64,000 nucleotides of DNA. It comes from Isoetes taiwanensis (taxonomy: Eukaryota > Streptophyta > Lycopodiopsida > Isoetales > Isoetaceae). Position numbers and translations under genes: made by a program. The notes beneath the pieces are model-generated. The model was not told where the DNA came from and made no database searches. It saw only the letters and a program-made list of their open reading frames with translations. Below, one piece after another: positions 11,851 to 20,923 of the stretch (position 1 is the first letter of the stretch; every line of letters starts with the position of its first letter). The stretch is taken from NCBI GenBank assembly GCA_021234155.1, contig JAJEKV010000046.1, forward strand, positions 9,987,012 to 10,051,011, in the 5' to 3' direction.

Positions 11851-12018
11851 TACCCCGTGCTTGAAGGTTGCTTCTTCTTTGTCGACAGTCGGAGGTCTCT
11901 AAAATCTTCTTCTAGATCGTCTAATTCTTCTTCTTGGTTGCTGCCGTGTGCCAATTGACACGATGTCACAAATGGAAGCTCTTTGTTGGTGTACCTCGCC
12001 ATCATCCCTTTCATATTT
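11850..12018 (-). pseudogene. Histone H3-like gene fragment, copy 2
   Basis: This near-copy of the 10,870-11,070 segment reads on the minus strand [20 protein letters not shown], then EEELDDLEEDFRDLRLS. A frameshift follows, after which FKHGVV is still recognisable before homology ends exactly at the 12-bp inverted repeat at 11,850. It lacks the remainder of the H3 segment of copy 1. The two copies therefore share the acidic tail and diverge at both edges, as expected for a duplicated mobile segment. Confidence 0.6.
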
Positions 12019-12235
12019 CTTTATTTGAGCGCCCAAATAGGGCCTCTCAATGCCTACTACAAGGGTTTTTCCTACCACACGGGAGGTTTTTTCATCCCAG
12101 TGATAGAGACACATTGTACAAGGTTTCTGTGGTTTTATTTTGTGTTTGGAAACTTTCCGCTATATTGTAAAACCGTCTCATAGGCCAGTTGGCCTCCGTG
12201 GACGTTAAAATATACTTCCTTCCTTCCTTCCTTCC
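12019..12235 (+). mobile_element. SINE-like insertion with (CTTC)n tail
   Basis: In copy 1 the text TTTCATATTTCTT runs directly into CCAAAACATA (about 11,060-11,083). In copy 2 the same two pieces are separated by about 215 bp ending GTGGACGTTAAAATATACTT and (CTTC)4. The paralogue is thus an empty site for this insertion. The end resembles the GACGTAAAAxTACT termini at 5,998 and 9,290, suggesting related 3' ends with different tetranucleotide tails. No convincing Pol III boxes were seen. Confidence 0.55.
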
Positions 12236-13380
12236 AAAACATATATAATTAAACATATGAGCTCAAAAAATGAACCGAAAATGGAAACAATACCCCAAAC
12301 CTCATCATGACCGGTTGCTTGTATAAAGATCTTTCGACCTAGAAAAACAAGCTATTCTAGACCTAGAAATTGGATAGTTCTACGCGCCCCTTTATACAAC
12401 ATGGAAAGTGGGTCGCAGTTTTTGCCTGAAAATGAGCCACAGGCCGCCACGTGGCATATCCCTACAATCCGGAATGGAAAGTGGGATGCCTATTCCGAGC
12501 ATATAAAAATTTACAGGTTATAACTGGTTGCCAAAAATAAGCACATGTTTCATTTTAAACAGAAGTAGATTTTACACACGAATAGATTTACACAGAAGTA
12601 GATTAACTTAGGAAGCAAGTTCGGCACTGTAAAAATCATAAAGAAATGGCTAAGCTTTTTAGCCCTTGTATTCATCAATGTAGCTTCTACAAAAACTGGA
12701 TACAAAGGTAAAAATACTACATGTGCCCTGTCGGCTAGAATAGCTGCAAAAAAGACATGTTTCTGGCCGTGAAAAGCAAAGATATGAAGCTTCAAAACTT
12801 TTATAATGCATCACAACCAAGCTTAGCAAATAGGACCAACTTCGAGCAAACAGATACAGGAACAGAGCAAACAGCTACAGCTTAGCCGATGTTGCAGCTT
12901 CAATGCCGAAAACTAGGAGCAAATCTTTGAGAAATGTTTCTTCAGCGGCATCAAAATCTGCCCCTGCCGCTCCAAACTAAAAGAAACAGACATGCAAAGT
13001 AATTAAAAATCCAGAAGGATGAACAAGAAAAGTTCAAAAACAGAGCATACTAGGTACGGCATTCTTAAAGAAACCGAGATACAGCAAGATTTGAACCTAG
13101 AAAGAGAAATAAAGATCGATCTTGCAGAATGCCCCCTTTTACAAAGCTTGCAGCTATGAAAATGCTGGATCCGGCCGAGAATGCTGGATGAGAAGCTTGA
13201 ATCTACGAAAATGCTGGACGAGAAGCTTGAATCTACGACTGAGGCTATGAGCCGCCCAGCGTTAGGGAACGCCGTCGGGCCAAGCGCCATCGCCATAGCC
13301 GAGGAGCCTAGCGCCATCGCGAGACCTCAACAGAAAAAAAGAAAAGAAAAGAAATAAATGCTCCCACTTTCCATGTTGTG
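12236..13380. other. Unannotated stretch with short repeats
   Basis: It contains the second ACGTGGC...CGGAATGG hairpin block (12,450-12,510) and a short tandem duplication of GAAGCTTGAATCTACGA-AATGCTGGA near 13,165-13,240. No gene was recognised. Confidence 0.4.
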
Positions 13381-13471
13381 GGAGGATGCCCACTTGTCGC
13401 ACATTCTGGTGTGGCCGGTCGCGGGGCCCCACCGGTCCACACCGGAATGTGCTCCCGGTGGGCATCCCCCC
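13381..13471. repeat. Imperfect GC-rich hairpin (about 42-bp arms)
   Basis: GGAGGATGCCCAC...GTGTGGCCGGTC on the left pairs with GACCGGT-like to GGTGGGCATCCCCC on the right (13,428-13,471), with a few mismatches and a very short loop. It contains a GGAATG motif like the hairpin blocks at 11.15 and 12.47 kb, so it may be part of a related foldback or MITE family. Confidence 0.5.
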
Positions 13472-13925
13472 ATACGTCTTCTTTTATTTTACCTAACTAT
13501 GGCTAGAAATGTACGAATTTTTTTGTGGCAGCCGTCTCCAACTTGGCTTCCAAATGAACCAAAACTGGAATTTAAGAAAAAGGGAGTCATCTTTGCAAGA
13601 ATATTCACCAAATCCGAGTCGCCCATCAGTCGAAAGCAATATTTGCTGCCGTGCGTCAATTGGCAGAGTTATAAGCTCTTCAATAAAAGGTACTTAAGGC
13701 GTCTGAGCGAATATGGTTTCTTTCGATTTCTACAAGGTTCCCAAAAGGTCATTTCTATGGCATTTCTTTCTTTTACAGGAAAAGTTTTCCATTTATTGGA
13801 TAAGAAGTTCTGGAAGAGTAATCAACTGTTAGAATTATGGAACAGCCAGTGCGTAAATTTCTTGCTCAGTACTTCAAAAACACACAGAATTTGTTTTACA
13901 CATATTTTTATGGTATGAATTACAG

Positions 13926-15660
13926 AGTCCTCGCGAAACCCTGGAAGGGCAAATAAGGCAAGCATCATGGAGTTCATTTACGAAAAAGGCAACTTCTGTT
14001 TTAGCAGAAGATGTAAGTATCGTTGCAGGTATCATTGCATCTTGGCCTCCTCTTTTGAACCCAAAATTAAGATGGGTTTTTAAGTCAAAAGGAAAAACAG
14101 CTACTCAGACAGGGGGAAATTCTGCAACAACCGGTGGCAAAGAGGGGATTTGAGACCATTCTGGCATCGCTGCCGACCATAAATGGTACTCTTGGGAATG
14201 CTTTGGAGGTAGAATGCTTTGGAGATAGCTGTTAGTTGTATCATTTTTCACATAACTAATTTTTCATATGTAGAGGGGTTACAACTACAAGGAAACAAAG
14301 GCAACAAACAAGAGATCACAGAATGCAGTCAATGAACTTGACAACCAAGGTTGCAGGGTCAGCAATGTGAAGTCATCCCATGACATAAGGTGCCATATGC
14401 TTATCCCATGCTTATAGTTTGATAATAGTAGAAGTTTATTGACAGATATATTTGGTTATGAATTTATAGCTATTTTGGTTGATGCTACTTTCTGCAGTAT
14501 GACAATGGAAATGGCATCTAGGATACAACTTCTTGTTAAAGAAATAAGTACTCTGAAAACGGAACTGTCGTTGGTAAAACATCAGTGCAGACAGTTAGAA
14601 GAGGAGAATATGCGGCTGCATAAGAATAAACTCAGAGAGGTCAAACCCGAGGATGATGACTTGGTATGTCCTTAATCTCCACATTACCTCAAATCGCAAG
14701 ATCTGGAATTTGTACAAGCTTGTCTGTAAAGCATGCTGTATATGCTAGTACCAACTTGTTGATTGAGATAAATTCCATATTAATAGCAAGTTTTTTTTTT
14801 TTTTTTTTTTTTTTTTTGAGAATAGCAAGTTAATTTGGATGCTACATGTACATTTAGAGCAGCCCAAGTTTGTTTCACTCACCATTTGCCAATCAATGCA
14901 TATTTACACAGTTTTATATGATACTAGTTAATCTCTGGAGGTCAATATAAAGCTGCAGCTGGAATTGCTTAAGGGGTTGTCCAGCCCTAGCTATTAAATT
15001 TGGCATTTCAATGCAGCAAGATGCACTCACACTTTTTCAGATCAAGATGAAGTCTATGTTTGGAGTTGCTTAAGGTGATAATCTGGATATCCAACCATTA
15101 AATTTGACTTTCTGATGCGATCAAACACTAACATCAGCTCTAGTTTCAGATTGTGTTTTGTTTCTTTTGTATGTTGAAGCTTAGAAGATTCATGTCCATG
15201 GCTACAGTTTTCAGTTACCAGCCTTTTTGCACTCTTTCTTTTTGTGGCTAGTATTTAATAGCTTCTCTCTTAGTCACTAATGGAGTGCCAATTAGGGAAA
15301 GGTAAGTATTTTGAACCTGCTTGGGAAAAGAACATGCATACCTTCATCTTCATACATATGATGTAACTAAGTGAGCTGAATATTTCAAACTGCTGAATTC
15401 ATAAACTTGAGAAATCAAAGCTATGAAAAAAACCTCAAATAAAAATACCATTGCCATATTAGTCACTTTCTTTTTCTGTTTTCTTGTAGGTAAATCAACA
15501 ATTGGAGGCCCTGCTTTTGGAGAAGTCCAGACTTGCTCAGGAAAATGCAAACTATGCACGAGAGAACCAGGTCCTAACTGAAATAATAGATTACCATCGA
15601 TTAGCACTGCAGGATATCCTATCCAATGAAAGCATTGGGGATGCTGAAGCTGCAACATAA
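13926..15660 (+). CDS. Coiled-coil plant protein, four visible exons (bZIP-like zipper, function unknown)
   Basis: Visible exons are 13,926-14,012 ([28 protein letters not shown], donor gtaagt), 14,274-14,357 (to ...LTTKVAG, donor gtcagc), 14,498-14,663 ([20 protein letters not shown] onward, donor gtatgt) and 15,490-15,660 ([20 protein letters not shown], then [20 protein letters not shown] and a TAA stop). Exons 2, 3 and 4 join in frame and give about 110 residues of heptad-rich coiled coil without the basic region of a bZIP factor. This resembles a conserved plant coiled-coil family with an ARENxxLxEIxxYHxLxxQD C-terminus, recalled from memory. Exons 1 and 2 do not join in phase, so a small exon is missing from my model or the copy is damaged. 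Upstream exons were not found. A TRIM lies 1 kb downstream. Confidence 0.6.
14782..14831 (-). mobile_element. Minimal poly(A) retroinsertion with 11-bp target duplication
   Basis: AATAGCAAGTT at 14,782-14,792 is repeated exactly at 14,821-14,831. Between them lie only about 25 T residues and GAG. On the minus strand this is CTC plus a poly(A) tail, so an LINE-type insertion so 5'-truncated that almost only the tail was copied. It lies in the intron after exon 3 of the coiled-coil gene. Confidence 0.75.
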
Positions 15661-16385
15661 TTCTGTCTTATACAACTCAAACAGTTACCCAGTTGCCATA
15701 CACCCATTTAAAACAAGCACAACTGCCACCAACCACAGATACTTCTTGTTGAATTTATTGCTCTGCATGAGGCAAAAGCTCTAGAGGAGTTTCCTTGAGG
15801 GTAAAGGGCAGCACTCTAAGCAGACAAAAACATGTATAACCTATTTTGCACCAGGTGATAGAGAAAACACCTGGGATGCTCTAATCTTTCATATTTCATT
15901 CTAGTAGAATGTATACCTGTTCATACGTCCAAATAATAACCAGACATTAATAACCTCTCCTCAGTAAACCTTCTATGCCTCATGATTGTGACTTGCATAA
16001 GCTACGTCACCACGTGGGGAGACACATAGGGAGAGACTCTTTCTTGCTTGATGGTTTCTGTAAGACTAGTTATATAAACATCAACCTTTCCAAAACAAGG
16101 CCAGGTTTTCAATGAAACAATTTAGTACCAGTGTGGGGGCAGACAGGAAATAATGAAGTATTATGACAAACAAGATGCAAATGCAACGGTTCCCCTTGTC
16201 TCAATAGTAAGCAATTGAAATACTAAGCAATTCAAAATTGACGGCTTTGTGGCAAAGCAATTTGCTTTTTTATATAAGAAGCTACGAGTTTAGAGTTTAG
16301 ACTCTTCTAATATATTGTGCTATTGTTGTTCCTCTTTTATAAGTTACAAGAAATTTATTGCGGCAACCTATTTCTTTGGCTATGA

Positions 16386-16675
16386 ACCTGTGGAATAGTT
16401 GTGTAAATTTCAATTGTGATGAAAACTCTCTTCAACATGTGTGGAATAGTTGTGTAAATTTCAATTGTGATGAAAACTCTCTTCAACATGTGGGAAATGA
16501 ACCCACTGTTGAGAAATGAGCCTACTATGAACCTGTGGAATAGTTGTGTAAATTTCAATTGTGATGAAAACTCTCTTCAACATGTGTGGAATAGTCGTGT
16601 AAATTTCAATTGTGATGAAAACTCTCTTCAACATGTGGGAAATGAACCCACTGTTGAGAAATGAGCCTACTATGA
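16386..16675. repeat. 145-bp tandem duplication (two units) containing 51-bp subrepeats
   Basis: Units 16,386-16,530 and 16,531-16,675 are nearly identical. Each holds two copies of a 51-bp subunit beginning GTGGAATAGTTGTGTAAATT, and each ends in the sequence around the left TRIM boundary, including 24 bp of LTR (TGTTGAGAAATGAGCCTACT then ATGA). The junction sits at a shared CTATGA. The duplication therefore happened after the TRIM inserted. Confidence 0.9.
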
Positions 16676-16680
16676 TTGGG

Positions 16681-16752
16681 TGGACAGGCTGGGGATTGAA
16701 CCCAGGACCTCTTGCTTGCAAGCCAAGTACTCTACCACTGAGCTACCGGCCC
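16681..16752 (-). tRNA. tRNA-Ala(UGC)-like sequence inside the 3' LTR of the TRIM
   Basis: The 72 nt can be folded as a tRNA: acceptor GGGCCGG against CCTGTCC (six of seven pairs, with G3:U70), D arm GCTC-AGTGGTA-GAGT, anticodon stem CTTGG/GCAAG with one G-G mismatch, 7-nt loop CTTGCAA (anticodon TGC), variable AGGTC, T stem CTGGG/CCCAG, and discriminator A. The B box here is GGTTCAATCCC, one change from consensus. CCA is not encoded. I treat it as an element-borne tRNA-like promoter, not a housekeeping tRNA gene. Confidence 0.7.
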
Positions 16753-17009
16753 TTTGATGGGCTTTCGGTACTCTTCCACTGAGTCATTCTTCATGTGTGC
16801 CCATTACACATACTCCAACATTCCAACATTCCCCCTTAATGGGCACACCAATCCATTCCAGCCTTCACCACAATCCACATGCTCCCCTCCTCGGGCAACT
16901 CCACCACTGCGGGAGTTGGGCTTTCCACTGGCCAAGCTTTGCTCATTCTCACCCCTACACCACTGGGGACTATCCCGGTGCAGTTAAGCACCCTTTACTT
17001 GGGACCATG

Positions 17010-17021
17010 GCTCTGATACCA
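17010..17021 (-). other. Primer-binding site of the TRIM (initiator tRNA-Met)
   Basis: The minus strand reads TGGTATCAGAGC directly after the 5' LTR, matching the standard methionine primer site of plant LTR elements. Two further bases (CA) also fit. Confidence 0.92.
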
Positions 17022-17050
17022 AGTTGAGAAATGAGCCTACTATGATTGGG

Positions 17051-17122
17051 TGGACAGGCTGGGGATCGAACCCAGGACCTCTTGCTTGCAAGCCAAGTAC
17101 TCTACCACTGAGCTACCGGCCC
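17051..17122 (-). tRNA. tRNA-Ala(UGC)-like sequence inside the 5' LTR of the TRIM
   Basis: Same 72-nt fold as the copy at 16,681, but with an intact B box (GGTTCGATCCC). An A box fits TAGCTCAGTGGTAGAG. A partial second A-box-like copy (GACTCAGTGGAAGAGTAC) lies about 42 bp upstream in the same LTR, as though half a tRNA had been duplicated. If it recruits Pol III, transcription would start near the beginning of the tRNA-like block and run toward the primer site. Confidence 0.72.
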
Positions 17123-17339
17123 TTTGATGGGCTTTCGGTACTCTTCCACTGAGTCATTCTTCATGTGTGCCCATTACACATACTCCAACATTCCAACACC
17201 CACATCTATTGTCCTATACTGCTTCGGTTCAGTGGAGTATTGTTTTTCATTTATAATGTACTTCATGAATTGTGTTAGCCCAACATCAGATTTGCATGCT
17301 GTGATTACTGCTTAAGCTGTTTCTACAATTTATTTTTAG

Positions 17340-17612
17340 GTTGCCCGAAAGAAAAACCCCTGGGTGGTGGGCCGATGGCATATTCCAGACGACTATGGAT
17401 GGAGATCTCCGCTTGAAATATATCAGAGTCTTCTGCCAGACTCCATCCTAGAAGATGTTGTAGCAGTAGAGGAGCAGACGACTATAAATCTCTCCACCCA
17501 AAAATACCTTCTTGCCCTTTCCCAAGCCAAAAGCCCTCTTTGTGCATGTCGGAAAAGCCATAACAAGCAAACCCAAAGGTTGTACACTGGCTTTAGAGGA
17601 GCACCAATGTAG
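17340..17612 (+). CDS. Possible terminal exon, unrecognised protein
   Basis: After a good acceptor (TTATTTTTAG) the frame reads VARKKNPWVVGRWHIPDDYG, WRSPLEIYQSLLPDSILEDV, then about 45 less convincing residues to a stop at 17,612. It begins in phase 0 like exon 4 of the coiled-coil gene, so it could be an alternative 3' exon spliced to 14,663. Equally it could be a remnant of another gene. The first 45 residues look like real globular protein. I do not recognise the family. Confidence 0.35.
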   Translation, partial: VARKKNPWVVGRWHIPDDYGWRSPLEIYQSLLPDSILEDVVAVEEQTTINLSTQKYLLALSQAKSPLCACRKSHNKQTQRLYTGFRGAPM

Positions 17613-17639
17613 GGGAAGAATATCGACTGCACTAGATAG

Positions 17640-18335
17640 TAGGCCTAAGTTTGTTTGTATGCATGAACAACTGACAGATAACAACAACAGCCCTAGAGTA
17701 GAAACAGCAAAATAAGCAGATTCAAAACACGGAAATGTGGGATAATGTGCCAAACCTATTTAGTTGTCACTTCTTACATGTTGCATCTTTCACATATTAA
17801 ACACATAAAAACATCCATTATCCAAGCTGTCACTGCTCAGTGATGTGCATCTGACTGATGGAAGAGCGAATTTGTGAAGCCATTTATCAAAGATGACATC
17901 TTGGTTGAAATCAAACATGTAGCAATGTTGTTATTGCAATTTTTCAATTCTATATTTGGCTGGTGCAATTTCCACAGAACAGAGTTCCCATGCTAGTGTA
18001 GAACAATTATTTGCAACTATATTGGCAGGGGGTTCAGACTTCACTAGAAAACAATATATAGCTCATGTATATATATGTATATGCTCCAACCTTGGCATGA
18101 ATTAAGAACATGAATCATTGGTCTAGAAGGTTAATATTGTGCAATTGTAATATTCAATGTGTCCTTCCAAGATTGCCATGACAGAAATGCCAACATGTGA
18201 TGTTCCTGGATAATCAAAAAATCTTGGTGTATGTTCTGTCTACATTCTCTTAAAATAGTCTAAGACATTTGGTAAGTTTTGCTTTATTCTATCATCTTGG
18301 GGTATCATGCATCAAACAAATTGAATTGCATGTTT
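17640..18335. other. Unannotated stretch, no gene seen
   Basis: AT-rich, with short reading frames only and nothing recognisable. Confidence 0.4.
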
Positions 18336-18339
18336 AAGA

Positions 18340-18660
18340 TAAGGTAAGGTACGGTAAGCTAAGCTAATATAAGATAAGATAAGATTTTAAACATGCATGC
18401 AAAGGACGAGAGCCCAAACTGACTATCGGGGACTAAACCCCATGGTGAGAACAAAATAACAAAAACTATGAACAAACAAAGATAAAAGATAAAAGGGCAC
18501 AAAGCCCAAGAGAACAATATATACAAACTGCATTAGAGGTAGCCCACCAGGCTTCGGATAATAGTCGCGAATAATGTCCAATGGCAATGAGTCAACATTG
18601 TAGTCCAATATTGCTGTCCAATTTATCAATTAATAGGAGTGTGTATTTATAGCTTTCTAG
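18340..18660 (-). mobile_element. LINE 3' end with (ATCTT)n tail
   Basis: The minus strand carries TTGGGCTTTGTGCCCTTTTA, TTTGTTTGTTCATAG and GGGGTTTAGTCCCC. These are typical of plant non-LTR 3' UTRs, and it ends in TTTAAAATCTTATCTTATCT. The 68-residue open frame here is a UTR artefact. It is 5'-truncated. Confidence 0.5.
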
Positions 18661-19005
18661 AACATTCATCATCATTATAATTTCTTGAATTTATTGAAAG
18701 GCTTTAACTGCACAATGCATTGTTATGATTAATTTAATCGGACAGATGGAGCTTTATGTGTTAATTGCATGTTGCATGTCTCTAGTTTTAACTTGCAATA
18801 TGTATAGTTTAACAATTACTATAGTAGCTCATCCTAGTCTTTGTAGATCATAAAATCATTTATTCTATTAAAATTAGTCATTTCGATACATATATAAAGT
18901 AGTTTTGAATTTTCCATTGTTTTTGTCCCTCTCTATTTTTTCTGCGCCGCCACGTGTGGATGCTCGCAGGAATCTTGAACGCCATAGCCCAATGCTTCAC
19001 TGAAC

Positions 19006-19286
19006 CTTGCACTGCCATAGCCATGGAAGCGGATGCCACCACTGGAGCCTGAGGCACCTGTTTTCTTCGAGCTCCAACTGTTTCTAGTTGCTTTGCTAGT
19101 CAGAATTTATCTGGCAGCAGTTAAACCACACAATCTTGCACCGCCATAGCCATGGAAGTGGATGCCGCCACTGGAGGAAGGTATTTCTTGTTTGAGGCAT
19201 CTGTTTTTTTTCTTCGTGTTGCAGGTGTTCTAGCTGTATCACTAGCCAGAATTTGTCCGGTAGCAGCTAAACCACCCAATCTTGCA
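19006..19286. repeat. Tandem duplication, two units of about 130-150 bp
   Basis: Both units begin CTTGCACxGCCATAGCCATG, continue GGAxxxGGATGCCxCCACTGG, and end xxCAGxxTAAACCAC-CAATC. They have diverged by scattered substitutions and a roughly 20-bp indel. Confidence 0.75.
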
Positions 19287-19699
19287 TTCATGTATATGTA
19301 AGAGCCCAGAGCTCTTGCAGCCGCTTCTATTCTTAAATTGTGCAGGTCTAATATTCTTGGATGAATGGTTATGCCATTATGGAAAGGTCGCAGGCTCCTG
19401 CATTAGCTCCAACTGCTTAATGCTGTGTCGCCATCAAAAATCTGCAACGACCTCATGTTTCAAAGAAAAATGGTCTGAATTACTGATTCTCGAAGGGAAA
19501 CCAAGGAAAAAGGAAAGGAATAGCATAAAAATCTGCAATTCAATCATGCAGCAAATTCCCTTTGAACCTCGATTGTATGATCCTGCCTATATTTTAGTCC
19601 GCACCTCTTTTCATTGTAACCATTTCTTCTCTTTCGGATATAAAGATACCCTGAAAGAATCAGAAAATAGCCGTGCAGTGCCAAAAACCTAAAATCCCA

Positions 19700-20923
19700 C
19701 CCCCGTTACAAGAAAAAAAATATCGCACAGGAAGGGCCCAGCTGGTTTGCTTCTTATTCCTTGGACGAGATCACTCACAACACCTTGCACTGGCCTGATA
19801 TCATCTGGATTGGCCTGATATCATCTGGATTGGATGCCACAAACTTAGCAAGTCGTGGACATGCTACATGTGCAAACCTTTGGCAGGTGTTTTATATGAC
19901 ATCCATTGGCAAAATGTTGGATAAGATGCAATAAATGGAATAGTTGAGATCCCTTGCATTGCTTTTGAGCTTTTTTGGGAGAAAATATGGAGGTTAGGCT
20001 AGGCTTCTTCAACTTAGACACATTTAGTTCAATTTCGTAAGTCTATAGTTGAGATCCTCTTGACGATACAAAACCTCCTCTGCCACGAGTTGGGCAAAAG
20101 AAATGTTCGCGGCGGCCTTGGCCGCTGCGATAAATTTCTTGTATGGATAACCTATAGCATGTCGTGTGGAGTTAAGATTATAATATATCTTACCACTAAG
20201 ATTCTTGTATATCCTACCATTAAATAAGAGATAAATCCTAGCTAGTAGATAAAGCAACCACCACAGGAAATAGTTACTTTATGAAAGACCCATAATAAAA
20301 CATGTTATGTGGTGTTAAGATTCCGTACCACTAAATAAGAGATGATATCCTAATTAGTAGCTAAAGCAGCAATAAAAAGTTGTGCCCATTTCAATAGTTG
20401 TATGATCAAAGTGCAATTCACTCTAACGCCATTACAAGATCTCTACAATTTCCATTACACCAATATGTTTGCAATGCATGCACATCTCTAGGCCACAACC
20501 CCATCTTAGGAACATCGGACACTAGTAGCAGCATTGCTTTGTGTAAAAAATTAGATATATTATATAGAGATTTGGATATCTTTATCAATGACAACATATA
20601 TAAACGAATGGCAACATAGGAGTACTTAAGTTTTATATTTATTTAATATAATTAGTTACTTATTTATGTAAAGTGCATAATGGAATCACATAGTCCATGC
20701 ATGGGTGGCTGTATTAATATACAATATAAACAATTCACAAGGAAATTATTTTTCCCTAGATATGTATTGTTTAAAATACATGTATTGTTGCCATAGAAAT
20801 GGCATGCTAGCTAGAATCCTCATGTTCTTTCCATGGTCGCTCCCATATTACTATAAAAGAACATCATTCTAAGTAAATGTGCCCTTCTAGTTTAGCTCTA
20901 TCCTCATAATTATGATGAGGGTA
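19700..20923. other. AT-rich stretch with a diverged direct repeat
   Basis: Two copies of a block with TAAGATT...TACCAxTAAATAAGAGAT...CCTAxxTAGTAG-TAAAGCA lie at about 20,155-20,265 and 20,300-20,375. A TCTCTATATAATATATCTAA string on the minus strand at 20,552-20,571 resembles plant Helitron 5' ends. No gene was recognised. Confidence 0.4.

Larger units (their letters stand above)
16652..17198 (-). mobile_element. Intact TRIM (miniature LTR retrotransposon) with tRNA-like sequence in each LTR
   Basis: The two LTRs, 16,652-16,828 and 17,022-17,198, are each 177 bp and differ at about two positions. The canonical ends are TGTT...AACA; the inner end at 17,022 has A for T. Flanks give a perfect 5-bp target duplication, CCCAC (16,647-16,651 and 17,199-17,203). 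Read on the minus strand, the 5' LTR is followed by a primer-binding site TGGTATCAGAGCCA (initiator Met tRNA), a 193-bp non-coding internal domain, and a polypurine tract AAGGGGGAA directly against the 3' LTR. There is no gag or pol, so it depends on proteins supplied in trans. Each LTR contains a 72-nt tRNA-Ala-like sequence. The near-identical LTRs mean recent insertion. The closest known analogue is the Cassandra TRIM family, whose LTRs carry 5S rRNA. Confidence 0.93.

Noticed and set aside
13358-13918. 186-codon frame upstream of the coiled-coil gene as its first exon
   Set aside because: Its residues do not look like a conserved protein, it covers a hairpin, and it does not splice in phase with exon 1.
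16355-16721. Frames with repeated VFITIEIYTTIP residues
   Set aside because: They arise from the 51-bp and 145-bp tandem duplications, not from a repeat protein.
16681-17122. Two ordinary nuclear tRNA-Ala genes
   Set aside because: Both are inside the LTRs of one element and share their flanks exactly, the anticodon stem has a G-G mismatch, and no Pol III terminator run directly follows, so they are element parts.
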